Of a DNA stretch of 64,000 nt, positions 25,792-35,376 are shown piece by piece. This DNA is from Pannonibacter indicus (GTDB lineage Bacteria; Pseudomonadota; Alphaproteobacteria; Rhizobiales; Stappiaceae): NCBI RefSeq assembly GCF_001418225.1, contig NZ_LIPT01000008.1, positions 142,370-206,369 of the forward strand. Reading direction: 5' to 3'. The translations under genes and the position numbers were made by a program. Within the stretch, counting starts at the first letter, position 1. Each line of letters starts with the position of its first letter. The notes beneath the pieces are model-generated. The model was not told where the DNA came from. It ran no database searches and saw only the letters and a program-made list of their open reading frames with translations.

Positions 25792-26433
25792 TCACGCGGG
25801 CAGCTTCAGCGGATCGCGCCACAGGGCGCGGACATCCAGACCGGCGGAGGCCAGCATGTTGACTGTCTCATAGAGCGGCAAGCCAACCACATTGGGATAG
25901 GAGCCGGTCAGCTTGACCACAAAGGTGCCCGCAAGACCCTGGATGGCATAGCCGCCCGCCTTGCCGCGCCATTCGCCGGAAGCCAGGTAGTCGTCACCTT
26001 CCCGGCGCGACAGCTTCTTGAAGCGCACCCGGGTCTCCACAATCTTCGTCCGCACGGAGCCAGCCGGCGAAATCACGGCAAGGCCGGTCAGCACGCGGTG
26101 GCCACGGCCGGAGAGAAGGCCAAGGCAGGCCTCTGCCTGCTCCACCGTCTCGGCCTTGGGCAGAATGCGGCGGCCGGCGCAGACCACCGTGTCCGCCGCC
26201 AGAATGACGGCTTTCGACAGCACGGCATCTTCCGCCAGCTGCTCACGCACGTGACGGGCCTTGGACTTCGCCAGACGCACCGCCAGAGCGCGCGGTGTCT
26301 CACCGCGCAGGGGTGTCTCGTCCAGATCAGCCGGAATGAGATGCTGCGGCTCGATACCGGCCTGCTGCAGCAGAGCCAGACGGCGCGGCGAAGCGGAAGC
26401 CAGAACGAGGGGAACGGTAGCAGTATCGCTCAT
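25792..26433 (-). CDS. maf: Maf-family nucleoside triphosphate pyrophosphatase
   Basis: This 213-residue protein hydrolyses non-canonical or modified nucleoside triphosphates to the monophosphate and pyrophosphate. It shows the Maf N-terminal motif [16 protein letters not shown], the substrate strand [20 protein letters not shown], and the later [19 protein letters not shown], followed by the [11 protein letters not shown] block. It sits between infA and yacG in the order usual for Hyphomicrobiales, 30 bases after the infA stop. Confidence 0.95.
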   Translation of the reverse strand: MSDTATVPLVLASASPRRLALLQQAGIEPQHLIPADLDETPLRGETPRALAVRLAKSKARHVREQLAEDAVLSKAVILAADTVVCAGRRILPKAETVEQAEACLGLLSGRGHRVLTGLAVISPAGSVRTKIVETRVRFKKLSRREGDDYLASGEWRGKAGGYAIQGLAGTFVVKLTGSYPNVVGLPLYETVNMLASAGLDVRALWRDPLKLPA

Positions 26434-26462
26434 GGATGTCTCGCTCCCGGCCAGACTGCGGC

Positions 26463-26681
26463 TTACTTGAAGCGGTAGGTGATGCGGCCCTTGGTCAGGT
26501 CATACGGGGTCATCTCGACGAGAACCCGGTCGCCTGCCAGAACACGGATGCGGTTCTTGCGCATACGCCCTGCAGTGTGAGCAATGATTTCATGGTCATT
26601 TTCAAGACGCACGCGGAACGTCGCGTTGGGCAGCAGTTCCGTGACGACGCCCGGAAACTCCAGAACTTCTTCCTTAGCCAT
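26463..26681 (-). CDS. infA: Translation initiation factor IF-1
   Basis: This 72-residue S1/OB-fold protein is full length: [20 protein letters not shown], then the [17 protein letters not shown] strand and ending [13 protein letters not shown]. It binds the 30S A site with IF-2 and IF-3 during initiation. First in a tight run with maf and yacG. Confidence 0.98.
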   Translation of the reverse strand: MAKEEVLEFPGVVTELLPNATFRVRLENDHEIIAHTAGRMRKNRIRVLAGDRVLVEMTPYDLTKGRITYRFK

Positions 26682-26869
26682 ATGGTATCCCGGTTAAACC
26701 GATCCTGAGGTGCGCGGAACCTATAGGATCAAAGCAAAAAAGTGAACAGGGCAATCTCCGCGCCGGTGATTTTCCATCGGGCGGGCCGTCATGCGGACTT
26801 GCCGGTTCAGGCGTGAGGGCGGAAAAGGGCCGCTTCGCAGCAGTCTCCCAACTCTTTCGCTTCTCTCTA

Positions 26870-27322
26870 TCACCCGCTGGGCGGCGGCGTCCAGCCCAGA
26901 CGCTTCTTGATTTTCATCATCAGCTGATCACGCACCCCCCGGTAGGCGTCCAGAATCTGGTCGCGGCTGCCGGAAACGATGGTCGGATCCATCGTTGGCC
27001 AGTATTCCACGTCCACCGCATCGGCGCGGGTCAGGTCCAGGACCTTGTGATGGGCTTCCGGCGAAAGGGTGATGACAAGGTCGAAGCCGGACTCGTCCAG
27101 ATCCTCCAGCGTTTTGGGCTGATGATTGCTGACGTCCATGCCGATTTCGGCCATCACCGCATCCACGAACGGGTCACGCTCGCCCTTGCGCGCACCGGCC
27201 GAGCGCACATAGACCTGCCCCGGAAACAGGCTGCGGGCAATCGTTGCAGCCATGGGAGAACGCACAGCGTTCATGCTGCAGGCAAACAGGACCGCAGTCG
27301 GACGGGAGCCCGGCCCGGTCAT
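26870..27322 (-). CDS. Low-molecular-weight phosphotyrosine phosphatase / ArsC-type protein
   Basis: This 150-residue protein has the phosphatase loop C-x5-R-S (FACSMNAVRSPMAA, about residues 13-26) near its N-terminus and an acid region near EYWPTMDP. It belongs to the low-Mr protein tyrosine phosphatase/arsenate reductase (thioredoxin type) family. In Hyphomicrobiales this copy sits between UPF0262 and infA. Its position among housekeeping genes suggests a regulatory phosphatase rather than arsenic resistance. It starts 6 bases after the UPF0262 stop. Confidence 0.9.
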   Translation of the reverse strand: MTGPGSRPTAVLFACSMNAVRSPMAATIARSLFPGQVYVRSAGARKGERDPFVDAVMAEIGMDVSNHQPKTLEDLDESGFDLVITLSPEAHHKVLDLTRADAVDVEYWPTMDPTIVSGSRDQILDAYRGVRDQLMMKIKKRLGWTPPPSG

Positions 27323-27327
27323 GGTGC

Positions 27328-27852
27328 TCAGCCTTTCCAGTGCAAGGCGTAGACAAGGGTAAAGAGGCGGCGGGCCGTGGGCTGGTCAATCTCCACCTTG
27401 CCCTTCAGCCGCTCCTTCAGGACCATTGCCCCCTCGTTGTGCACGCCGCGCCGGCCCATGTCGATCGCCTCGATCTGGCTGGGCGTCGCATGGCGGATCG
27501 CCTGATAGTAGCTTTCGCAGATCAGGTCGTAATCCTTCACCACGCGGCGCAGCGGTGTCAGCGACAGCACGTGCGTGGCCACATCCTCGCCACCCTCGCT
27601 GGTGATCTGGAACACCAGCTTCTTTTCCACGACGGAGAGGCGCAGCACAAAGCGCCCCCCGCCCAGCCCGCAGGGGCAGAAGCTGTTTTCCTCGATCAGG
27701 TCATAGATGGCCACGGCCCGGTCATGCTCGATGTCGGGGCCCGCACGGGCAATTGACGCCTCATCGAGAATGACATCGATAAGACGGCCTGAGGCATCTT
27801 GGCCGGACCCCTCTCCGGCGCCGGAGGACGCACTGCTTTCCACCAAGGTCAT
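27328..27852 (-). CDS. UPF0262 family protein
   Basis: This 174-residue protein matches UPF0262, a conserved alphaproteobacterial family of unknown function. Hallmarks are [60 protein letters not shown] and [14 protein letters not shown] longer frame begins at 28026 but would overlap hisD by over 100 bases. ATG 27852 (MTLVESS), preceded by GGAAGG, gives the expected size with a short variable N-terminus. It lies between hisD and the phosphatase gene. Confidence 0.9.
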   Translation of the reverse strand: MTLVESSASSGAGEGSGQDASGRLIDVILDEASIARAGPDIEHDRAVAIYDLIEENSFCPCGLGGGRFVLRLSVVEKKLVFQITSEGGEDVATHVLSLTPLRRVVKDYDLICESYYQAIRHATPSQIEAIDMGRRGVHNEGAMVLKERLKGKVEIDQPTARRLFTLVYALHWKG

Positions 27853-27910
27853 ACGGCTCGCACCTTCCCCGTCAGAGCCCTCAATATGCGTTCCTCCCCC
27901 GGCCACTCCC

Positions 27911-29215
27911 TTAGTCCGCTCCGAGATTGAGGCGGATGGAAACGGACCTTGCATGTGCGCTGAGGCCTTCCGCCTCGCCCAGGGCAATTGCCGCAGGCCC
28001 GAGAGCCCTGAGGCTCTGCGCATCACACTTAAGGATCGACGTCCGCTTCACAAAGTCAAGCACAGACAGGCCCGACGAGAACCGCGCCGAACGGGCGGTC
28101 GGCAGAACATGATTGGAACCGCCGACATAATCGCCGATGGCTTCCGGCGTGTGGCGGCCCAGGAACACGGCGCCAGCATTGCGCACGCGGCCCAGCAGCG
28201 CTTCGGGATCTTCCACCGCCAGCTCCAGGTGCTCCGGTGCCAGCTGGTTGATCAGCGGAATCGCCTCCTCCAGATCCTTCACCATGATGACGGCGCCGAA
28301 ATCGCGCCAGCTGGCCGAGGCCACGTCCGCACGCGGCAGCGTCTTCAGCTGGCGCTCCACCGCCGCTTCCACGGCAGCGGCCAGCCCTTCGTCGTCGGTG
28401 ATCAGGATCGACTGGGCCACCGGGTCATGCTCGGCCTGCGCCAGAAGATCCACCGCCAGCCAGTCCGGATTGTTGTCCGCATCGGCCACCACAAGCACTT
28501 CGGAAGGGCCGGCGATCATGTCGATGCCCACCGTGCCGAAGACCCGGCGCTTGGCGGCGGCCACAAAGGCGTTGCCGGGGCCGACGATCTTGCTCACCGG
28601 CGCGATGCTTTCCGTGCCATAGGCAAGCGCCGCGATCGCCTGCGCGCCGCCAATGCGGTAGATTTCCGTGATCCCAGCCACCTTGGCTGCCGCCAGCACC
28701 AGCGGGTTCAGCACCCCGTCCGGCGCGGGCACCACCATGGCGATGCGATCTACCCCTGCAACAAGCGCGGGCACGGCATTCATCAGAACGGAGCTGGGAT
28801 AGCTGGCGAGACCGCCGGGCACATAAAGGCCGACCGCCTCCACCGCCGTCCAGCGCGAGCCGAGCTCGACGCCCAGAGCATCCGTGTAACGGTCATCCTT
28901 CGGCATCTGGCGGGCGTGGTGCGAGTGGATGCGGTCCCGCGCCAGTTTCAGCGCATCAAGCGTCGCCGGCTCGACGGCCGCAGTGGCAGCCTCGATCTCT
29001 TCAGCCGTCACCCGAAGCTCCGTGATGGAACCAACGCTCACCCGGTCGAAGCGGTTGGTATAGTCCACCACGGCCGCATCACCGCGTGTGCGCACATCGT
29101 CCAGAATGGCGCGGACGACCTGATCCACATCCTCGGACACCTCGCGCTTGCCTGCGAGCAGGTCCTTGAAGCGGGTTTCGAAATCTGCATCTGCGGTAGA
29201 AAGCCGGATTGCCAC
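27911..29215 (-). CDS. hisD: Histidinol dehydrogenase
   Basis: This 434-residue zinc enzyme oxidises L-histidinol to L-histidine in two NAD-dependent steps, the end of histidine biosynthesis. Markers are [54 protein letters not shown], and [20 protein letters not shown] near the C-terminus, which contains active-site residues. It sits in the conserved murA-DUF2948-hisD-UPF0262 order. Confidence 0.97.
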   Translation of the reverse strand: MAIRLSTADADFETRFKDLLAGKREVSEDVDQVVRAILDDVRTRGDAAVVDYTNRFDRVSVGSITELRVTAEEIEAATAAVEPATLDALKLARDRIHSHHARQMPKDDRYTDALGVELGSRWTAVEAVGLYVPGGLASYPSSVLMNAVPALVAGVDRIAMVVPAPDGVLNPLVLAAAKVAGITEIYRIGGAQAIAALAYGTESIAPVSKIVGPGNAFVAAAKRRVFGTVGIDMIAGPSEVLVVADADNNPDWLAVDLLAQAEHDPVAQSILITDDEGLAAAVEAAVERQLKTLPRADVASASWRDFGAVIMVKDLEEAIPLINQLAPEHLELAVEDPEALLGRVRNAGAVFLGRHTPEAIGDYVGGSNHVLPTARSARFSSGLSVLDFVKRTSILKCDAQSLRALGPAAIALGEAEGLSAHARSVSIRLNLGAD

Positions 29216-29313
29216 GTCTGTCTCCTTGCAAGGCCTTTTCGCGGCGCCGGCTCACCCTGCAAGGGGCCGCGCCGCTTGTCGCCGGCAAAGCGGCGCCTGC
29301 CAACTGGAAAATC

Positions 29314-29754
29314 TCAATCGAGTTGATGGTGCGGTTTATTGGGCGTGGCCCAGGCGGCGCCAAGATCGGTCAGCTGCGCCTCGATGCATTCCACATCCAG
29401 TGCCAGCGTGCCGCCACCGGCAAATTCCAGCCGCACCGTGCCGGAAGGGGCTTCCGCGCCCTGTTCGAAGCGGATGGCCAGCAGCGACAGGATGGCGCCC
29501 TTCGCCTCCTGCCGGATATGGGCCGCGCGCATCGCCGTCACGCGGGCGAAGGCCAGCGCCGAGCGGCGCCTTTCATGGCTGCGCGAGCGCCAGTCTTCTG
29601 CCTTGTCCCAGACGAAGCGGTTCATGGCGATCACCACCTTGCGCTCTTTCTGCAGGTAACGGATGTCACCAACACTCAGCACCGCGTCCTGCACATGGGC
29701 GGAAACCACGGCCAGATCTTCTTCATCAAGGGCGGCAAGTTTCAGCAGGTCCAT
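29314..29754 (-). CDS. DUF2948 family protein
   Basis: This 146-residue protein matches DUF2948, found between murA and hisD across Hyphomicrobiales and of unknown function. Recognisable stretches are LLKLAALDEEDLAVVSAHVQ, DAVLSVGDIRYL, VVIAMNRFVWDKAE and a C-terminal LDVECIEAQLTDLGAAWATP. The frame opens at 29847, but ATG 29754 (MDLLKLAALDEEDL) matches the family start. Confidence 0.9.
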   Translation of the reverse strand: MDLLKLAALDEEDLAVVSAHVQDAVLSVGDIRYLQKERKVVIAMNRFVWDKAEDWRSRSHERRRSALAFARVTAMRAAHIRQEAKGAILSLLAIRFEQGAEAPSGTVRLEFAGGGTLALDVECIEAQLTDLGAAWATPNKPHHQLD

Positions 29755-29848
29755 GGGCGGCTCTGTCTCCGGAAGGCTTCTGGCAAGGGACGGGAGAGCT
29801 CCCGCCATTCCAATCCGTTGCCTAGCGCGTCCCGGTCCGTTTGACAAT

Positions 29849-29876
29849 GCGGCAGGCCGTGCACCACGCCTGCCGC
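29849..29876 (-). terminator. Hairpin after murA
   Basis: A perfect 9-bp stem (GCGGCAGGC / GCCTGCCGC) with a 10-base loop lies 10 bases past the murA stop. There is no T-run (the minus strand continues ATTGTC), so partial termination or mRNA protection is likely. Confidence 0.55.
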
Positions 29877-29885
29877 ATGCTGCAT

Positions 29886-31175
29886 TCAGGCCGAAATGCG
29901 CTCGATCATGGCGCCGCAGCGGCCGAGCTTTTCTTCCAGCCGCTCGAAGCCACGGTCGAGGTGATAGACGCGGCTCACGTTCGTCTCACCTTCAGCCACC
30001 AGACCAGCAATCACCAGCGACACGGAAGCGCGCAGGTCCGTCGCCATCACCGGGGCGCCGCGCAGACTGTCCACGCCGTCCACGATGGCCGTCTTGCCGT
30101 CGATGCGGATGCGGGCACCCAGGCGGGCCAGCTCCTGCACATGCATGAAGCGGTTCTCGAAGATGGTCTCAGTAATGCGGCTCTGGCCGCCCGCCCGGGT
30201 CATCAGCGCCATGAACTGGGCCTGAAGGTCCGTCGGGAAGCCGGGGAACGGCTCAGTGGTGACATCAACCGGCGCAATGCCATTGCCATTGCGGTAGACG
30301 CGCAGGCCGTCTTCCACCTGCGTGATATCCGCCCCGGTCTGGCGCAGCACGTTCAGTGCCTCGTCCAGAAGTTCAGACCTTGCGCCCTGCAGCACAACAT
30401 CGCCCCCGGTCATGGCAACCGCCATGGCATAGGTGCCGGTTTCAATGCGGTCGGCGATCACCGCATGGCGGTGGCCCTTGAGGCGCTGCACGCCCTCGAT
30501 GCGGATGGTTGAGGTGCCCGCGCCTTCGATCTTGGCGCCCATGCCCTTCAGGCAATTGGCAAGGTCTTCCACTTCCGGCTCGCGGGCGGCGTTTTCCAGA
30601 ATGGTCTCGCCCTTGGCCAGAGTCGCCGCCATCATCAGCGTGTGGGTGGCGCCCACAGAGACGCGCGGGAAGGTGATATGCGCGCCGGTCAGCCCCTTGC
30701 GCGCATTGACCACCACATAGCCCGCCTCAATCTCGATCTCCGCGCCCAGCTGCTTCAGGCCATCGATGAAGAAGTCCACCGGCCGCGTGCCGATGGCGCA
30801 GCCGCCCGGCAGCGACACGCGGGCCACGCCCATGCGCGCCACCAGCGGGCCGATGACCCAGAAGCTGGCGCGCATCTTCGACACCAGCTCGTAAGGCGCG
30901 GTCGTGTCTACAATGGCGCGGGCCGTCAGATGCAGCGTCTGGCCGCGCAGCTCGTCAACGCCGGTGCGCTTGCCATCGACCGAATAGTCGACGCCATGGT
31001 TCGACAGGATATGCGTCAGCTGCGCCACATCCCGCAGGCGCGGCACGTTTTCCAGCGTCAGCGTCTCGTCTGTCAGGAGCGAGGCGATCATCAGCGGCAG
31101 GGCCGCATTCTTGGCGCCGGAAATCGGGATGACGCCATTGAGCTGCGCGCCGCCGATGATCTTGATGCTGTCCAT
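29886..31175 (-). CDS. murA: UDP-N-acetylglucosamine 1-carboxyvinyltransferase
   Basis: This 429-residue cytoplasmic enzyme transfers enolpyruvate from PEP to UDP-GlcNAc, the first committed step of peptidoglycan synthesis. It shows [20 protein letters not shown] near the N-terminus, the active-site cysteine loop [20 protein letters not shown] (fosfomycin target) and the closing block [23 protein letters not shown] 31175 gives the standard MDSIKIIGG start; the frame open to 31346 is spurious. It leads the DUF2948-hisD housekeeping run. Confidence 0.97.
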   Translation of the reverse strand: MDSIKIIGGAQLNGVIPISGAKNAALPLMIASLLTDETLTLENVPRLRDVAQLTHILSNHGVDYSVDGKRTGVDELRGQTLHLTARAIVDTTAPYELVSKMRASFWVIGPLVARMGVARVSLPGGCAIGTRPVDFFIDGLKQLGAEIEIEAGYVVVNARKGLTGAHITFPRVSVGATHTLMMAATLAKGETILENAAREPEVEDLANCLKGMGAKIEGAGTSTIRIEGVQRLKGHRHAVIADRIETGTYAMAVAMTGGDVVLQGARSELLDEALNVLRQTGADITQVEDGLRVYRNGNGIAPVDVTTEPFPGFPTDLQAQFMALMTRAGGQSRITETIFENRFMHVQELARLGARIRIDGKTAIVDGVDSLRGAPVMATDLRASVSLVIAGLVAEGETNVSRVYHLDRGFERLEEKLGRCGAMIERISA

Positions 31176-31359
31176 GGAATCACCTGATTGGGCAGGTCTC
31201 AGGCCTGCCGGCAAATAAAAAACTGGCCCGGCTCTACACCGGGATAAAGGCCGAGGCAAGGCAGCGTGGCATACCGCCCTGCCTGCATTGCTTCCGCCTT
31301 GCGGCAGCATGCGGGGCCCGCAGCTTCCTGCGGCTCCCGCACGCACTCAACTCATGCCA

Positions 31360-31563
31360 TCACACCTGCGGCACCGCGTCCGCGTTCCCACCCGGCCCGG
31401 CGGGCGCAGCAGCACCATCCTCAGCCTCAAACGGCCCCGCAGCAGCCTCACGGCGCTGACGGTCTGCTGCCTTCCGCCGCTTCAGATTCTGCCGCAGTGC
31501 CTCGGCAAGGCGCGCCTCGCGGGACCCGGGCTTAGGCCCGTCCGGCTTGTTCTGCCTGGTCAT
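31360..31563 (-). CDS. Small basic hypothetical protein upstream of murA
   Basis: This 67-residue protein has a charged helix (SREARLAEALRQNLKRRKAA) and a low-complexity Ala/Gly tail. Similar short proteins with an L-A-E-A-L-R-x-N-L-x-R-R-K helix occur beside murA in related genomes. No function is known. ATG 31563, eight bases after AGGGA, is the likely start; the frame open to 31677 lacks support. Confidence 0.7.
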   Translation of the reverse strand: MTRQNKPDGPKPGSREARLAEALRQNLKRRKAADRQRREAAAGPFEAEDGAAAPAGPGGNADAVPQV

Positions 31564-31799
31564 CGCCATCCCTGCTGTTTCGAATTTTCCAAGAAATAGC
31601 TTATGCTTTCCGCCACCGGAAGGCATCCCCCTTGCCTTCCCGGCAAACTGTCCACAGGCACGCAGAAAAATCAGCACGATAAGCGCTTGCCATGTTCTGC
31701 CTTCTGTGGCACAAGCCGACCCGTTCGCGGCGCCACAGCGCGCCGGTCACGAACGGCCTTCCGGCTCACCGGAAAAGGCTATCGGGTCCGCCCGGAGAT

Positions 31800-31874
<75 letters not shown>

Positions 31875-31953
31875 TTTTTCACCGTTAAATCGCAGAGCTT
31901 TGGCAAAAGTTGCTGGTCGCGCTATAGTAACCGCGAAACCGGAGAAAAGCCGT

Positions 31954-32268
31954 ATGGCAACGATGAACGTAAGCTTGCCAGCTGATGTACTGGATTTCGT
32001 GGAAGATGAAGCCGCACAAGGTGGATATGCCACCTCCAGCGAAGTGATCCGCGATGCCCTGCGCTTGCTTCAGCATAAAAAGGCCGCCGAACAGGAGCGC
32101 CTCGCTCTTCTCAGCCGGGAAATTTCCGTTGGCCTCGACGACATGCGCGCAGGCCGCACCACGTCGAAGACAGCGGCGGAGATTGCGCAGGAGATTCGGC
32201 AGGAACACGCAGGCGAAGGAGGCATTCCCTCACTGCGGCAGCCGAGCGCAACATTCGCTACATACTGA
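31954..32268 (+). CDS. parD: ParD-type antitoxin with aberrant C-terminus
   Basis: This 104-residue ribbon-helix-helix protein has the ParD N-terminus MATMNVSLPADVLDFVEDEA, followed by GGYATSSEVIRDALRLLQHK. ParD binds and neutralises ParE and represses its own promoter. ATG 31954 follows GGAGAAAAGCC. The last ~18 residues (from GIPSLRQPS onward) read out of frame through the start of the ParE domain, so the C-terminus, which normally wraps the toxin, looks altered by a small indel. It lies just downstream of tRNA-Thr. Confidence 0.85.
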   Translation: MATMNVSLPADVLDFVEDEAAQGGYATSSEVIRDALRLLQHKKAAEQERLALLSREISVGLDDMRAGRTTSKTAAEIAQEIRQEHAGEGGIPSLRQPSATFATY

Positions 32269-32582
32269 GGGAAACGATCAAAGCATCCGGTGTCAGGCAG
32301 CTCTCTGTCTACGCAGGGATTATCGATCGTGGCATAGAACTGGTCACAGAGGATCCGGAGCGCGGCAGATCTCTTGACAGATCACGGATCGCGGCGGGTG
32401 TCCGGCTTTTCCATCTGGAGCTTGCAGCAGGCAGGCGCGGGGCCGCCGCACACTGCCTTTATTACATCAAGAGCCTCCTGCCGGACGGAAGCAGCGGCGT
32501 TATCATTCTGCGCGTGCTGCATGAAAGCATGGAGCCACGGCACAAGATCATCAGGTCCTTGCGCGACGATCAGCACCCATAA
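32223..32582 (+). pseudogene. parE: ParE-type toxin frame without a usable start codon
   Basis: The frame at 32223-32582 reads HSLTAAAERNIRYILRETIK at the start and ends RVLHESMEPRHKIIRSLRDD plus QHP-stop, the ParE/RelE-superfamily pattern (central VRLFHLELAAGRRG). It overlaps the 3' end of parD by 46 bases in another frame. A perfect AAGGAGG site precedes it (32217-32222), yet no ATG, GTG or TTG occurs in frame upstream of or within the N-terminal half, and a stop at 32076 closes the frame. It is either inactivated by a small deletion or uses a rare start such as ATT or CTG. Confidence 0.7.
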
Positions 32583-32585
32583 CCC

Positions 32586-34499
32586 TCATTCCGCCTGGGG
32601 CATACCCGCTGGCCTCAACGCCCGTTTCTGGGCGGAAATGCGGAAGGGGGCGTTGGGGGCTCCGTAGCCGGCGTAGTTGCCGCCGCGCTGGACGAATTCG
32701 AAGAACAGCCCTTCCGGACGGGTCTGCGAATAAAGCTGGAAGAAGCTGCCGCCTGCATCCTCGTCATAAAGCACGTTAGCCGCCTTCATGCGAGCCACCA
32801 GTGCCGGATCGAGGCCGAAGCGGGCTTCGACGTCGGCGTAATAGTTGGCACCTATCTGCAGGATGGGGAAGCCGCGGGCGCTGAGCGATGCAGCGGTGGC
32901 GAAGATGTCATCCGTGGCAAAGGCGATATGCTGGACCGAGGAGCCGAAACTTTCCTTGACGAAGCGCCCGGCCAGAGTGTGGCGGGCTTCCGCACCGTTG
33001 AGCGTGATGCGCAGCGCGCCGGTTTCAAGAGCCTGCGACTTCACCAGCCCGTCCGGATCGGCCACATCCACCATGGGCGCGCGGCGGGCGTCGAACAGGG
33101 CGTGGTAGAACAGCGACCAGCTGAGCATTTCGTCATGCGCCATGGTCTGGGCGATGTGGTCGATGCGCGTCAGCCCCGCGCCTGTGGCGGCATCTGCCTT
33201 GCCGGTACCAGCCTGACGCGCATCGGGCAGCGGGCGGAAGTCCACATCCCACAAGCGGCCCAGCATCTCCCCGCCATCGACAAAGCGCAGCAGGCTGCCG
33301 CCATGGCCGCGCACGGCGGGAATGGCCAGTTCGCCTTCGGAAATATGGCTCTGATGGGCCGGGATCAGCAGCGCCTGCGCCCGCTCGGCGGCAGCGGCGG
33401 CATCGGGCACCTTCAGCGCGATTTCGGACACGGTGGTGCCGTGGGTGACATAGGCGGTGTGGGCAAAGCCGGTGGCGGCCGTGTTGACGAGAATGTTCAC
33501 CGCACCCTGGCTCCAGCGCGTCACCGGCTTGGAGACGTGCCGCGCCACGGGCGCAAAGCCTGCCGCCGTCAGGAAGGCGGCGATGGCCGGCTCTTCAGCT
33601 TCCGACGTTGCGATTTCGAGGAACTCCACCCCTTCCACGGGGGCAGGCGCAGGGAAATGCGGCAGATCGACGGTCAGCGCGGGTTCGGCCCGGCGCACCC
33701 GGTCCTGCAGATCGATGAGGCTGCGGTGGCCATCCAGCGCCACAAGGCGCGGCAGGCCGGCGCGGAACTGGTCGTTGAAGATCTCAAGCGACAGCGGCCC
33801 GGAATAGCCGGTGGAGAGCACCGCCCGCATGAAGCCGGTCACATCCAGATCGCCCTCGCCCGGCATGTTGCGGAAGTGGCGCGACCAGTAGAGCAGGTCC
33901 ATGGGAATGGCCGGGGCATCGGCCAGCTGCACGAAGAAGATGCGGTCACCGGGAATGGCGCGGATGGAATCGGGCGGAATGCCGCGCCCGAGCGTGTGGA
34001 AACTGTCGAGGATCAGGCCGATGCGCGGATGATCCGCACGGCGCACCACTTCCCAGGCATCGCGGTGGTCGTTGATGTGCCGCCCCCAGGCCAGTGCCTC
34101 GAACCCGGCACGCACGCCGAAGCGGGCGGCAAGCTCGCCCAGTTCGTGGAAATCCTGCGCCATCCGGTCGATGCCGCCCATGGCCGCCGGATGCACGGAA
34201 GAGCAGACCAGCATCAGGTCGGTACCCAGCTGGTTCATCAGGTCAAACTTGCGCGCCGCACGGGCGAAGGCGCGGGCGCGGTAGGGCTCCGGCAGGCCCT
34301 CGAAATCCCGGAAGGGCTGGAACAGGGTGATGGTCAGCCCGTGATCACGCACCATGCGGCCCACATCGGCGGGGCTCAGGTCCGAGGCGATGAAATCCTG
34401 CTCGAAGATCTCGATCCCCTGAAAGCCCGCCTTGGCGATGGCCTCCAGCTTGACCGGCAGATTGCCCGAGATGGAAACGGTGGCGATCGAATTCAGCAT
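32586..34499 (-). CDS. quiC: 3-dehydroshikimate dehydratase, QuiC type (AP-endonuclease barrel plus HPPD-like domain)
   Basis: This 637-residue protein joins an N-terminal TIM barrel of the AP-endonuclease-2/xylose-isomerase class (about 1-270: KAGFQGIEIFEQDFIA, GFEALAWGRHINDHRDAW, LILDSFHTLGRG) to a C-terminal VOC part like 4-hydroxyphenylpyruvate dioxygenase (from about 290). Putative metal ligands lie in IDHIAQTM, QHIAFATDD and LFFEFVQRGG. This fusion is known as the bacterial 3-dehydroshikimate dehydratase that makes protocatechuate from quinate and shikimate. It follows an AroE-family gene by 4 bases with a TTT transporter upstream, which supports that role. ATG 34499 is the family start; the longer frame overlaps aroE. 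Confidence 0.9.
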   Translation of the reverse strand: MLNSIATVSISGNLPVKLEAIAKAGFQGIEIFEQDFIASDLSPADVGRMVRDHGLTITLFQPFRDFEGLPEPYRARAFARAARKFDLMNQLGTDLMLVCSSVHPAAMGGIDRMAQDFHELGELAARFGVRAGFEALAWGRHINDHRDAWEVVRRADHPRIGLILDSFHTLGRGIPPDSIRAIPGDRIFFVQLADAPAIPMDLLYWSRHFRNMPGEGDLDVTGFMRAVLSTGYSGPLSLEIFNDQFRAGLPRLVALDGHRSLIDLQDRVRRAEPALTVDLPHFPAPAPVEGVEFLEIATSEAEEPAIAAFLTAAGFAPVARHVSKPVTRWSQGAVNILVNTAATGFAHTAYVTHGTTVSEIALKVPDAAAAAERAQALLIPAHQSHISEGELAIPAVRGHGGSLLRFVDGGEMLGRLWDVDFRPLPDARQAGTGKADAATGAGLTRIDHIAQTMAHDEMLSWSLFYHALFDARRAPMVDVADPDGLVKSQALETGALRITLNGAEARHTLAGRFVKESFGSSVQHIAFATDDIFATAASLSARGFPILQIGANYYADVEARFGLDPALVARMKAANVLYDEDAGGSFFQLYSQTRPEGLFFEFVQRGGNYAGYGAPNAPFRISAQKRALRPAGMPQAE

Positions 34500-34503
34500 C
34501 GGT

Positions 34504-35370
34504 TCATTCCGGCTTGAGGAGATCCTGGCGCAGGCGGCCATGATCGAGCGGCAGTCCTGTGAAGATGGCCCAGGCATCAACGCCCTGCCCGAAGAATAAC
34601 TCATAGCCCGAGATGATGGTCAGGCCTTCGGCTTCCGCATCCTTGAGGAAAGGCGTGTCGACGGGCGTGTAGACCGCATCGAACACCCAGGCAGCGCCTG
34701 TCATGTGCACCCGCTCCAGCGGCGTGCCGCCGTAGCCGACCATGCCGACGGGCGTGCAGTTGATGAGGCCGCTGGCGCCAGCGGCAAGTTCTGCGGCCTC
34801 CGGTCCGGTGCGGGTGACGAGTTCCGGCCGCACCGCCTTCAGCGCTTCGGCCAATGCATCGGCCTTGGCCACATCCCGGTCGGCAATGCGGATTTCGGCA
34901 ATGCCCAGGGCGATGAGGCCGAAGGCCACCGCCTTGCCGACGCCCCCTGCCCCGATCATCAGAACGGGACCGGGCGCCGCATCGCCGCGCACCGCGCGGT
35001 AGGCGGCGATGAAGCCGGAATAGTCGGTGTTGAAGCCGCGTGCCCTGCCGTCCTCGAAGATCACCGTATTGACCGCGCCGATGGCCCGCACCAGCGGATC
35101 ATCGACCTGAACCTTGGCCGCCGCCCGCTCCTTGTAGGGATAGGTGACGTTGACGCCCCGGTAGCCATCTGCCGCCACATGGGCAAACAGAGGGTCGAAC
35201 TCCATGCCCATCTCCCGTGGCACCAGCCGGTCATAGGTCACCGTGCGCCCGTTCTGCAGCCCCGCCAGCACGTGCAGGCGGGGAGAGGATGAGGCGGCGA
35301 TGTTGTCGCCGATGAGGCCGAGGCGGATGGTGCCGGTCTGCGGCACGGCAGCGGGAGAGGATGCGGACAT
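34504..35370 (-). CDS. Quinate/shikimate dehydrogenase (AroE family)
   Basis: This 288-residue NAD(P)-dependent dehydrogenase has the AroE fold. The substrate lobe contains NVTYPYKE with the catalytic lysine and RGFNTDYSGF, and the cofactor lobe contains VLMIGAGGVGKAVAFGL. The cofactor-contact helix reads RIADRDVAKADALAEAL; the acidic RIADRD favours NAD(H) over NADP(H), as in catabolic quinate/shikimate dehydrogenases. Placed between quiC and tctABC, it most likely oxidises shikimate or quinate for degradation rather than serving chorismate synthesis. Confidence 0.88.
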   Translation of the reverse strand: MSASSPAAVPQTGTIRLGLIGDNIAASSSPRLHVLAGLQNGRTVTYDRLVPREMGMEFDPLFAHVAADGYRGVNVTYPYKERAAAKVQVDDPLVRAIGAVNTVIFEDGRARGFNTDYSGFIAAYRAVRGDAAPGPVLMIGAGGVGKAVAFGLIALGIAEIRIADRDVAKADALAEALKAVRPELVTRTGPEAAELAAGASGLINCTPVGMVGYGGTPLERVHMTGAAWVFDAVYTPVDTPFLKDAEAEGLTIISGYELFFGQGVDAWAIFTGLPLDHGRLRQDLLKPE

Positions 35371-35376
35371 GGCGTA

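Noticed and set aside
26870..27322. Arsenic resistance gene arsC
   Set aside because: It has the phosphatase loop, but no arsenite exporter or ArsR is adjacent, and the conserved housekeeping context points to a low-Mr phosphatase.
32374..32667. A 97-codon plus-strand frame after the ParD gene
   Set aside because: It runs in a different frame from the ParE domain and overlaps the end of quiC; the ParE frame explains the sequence better.
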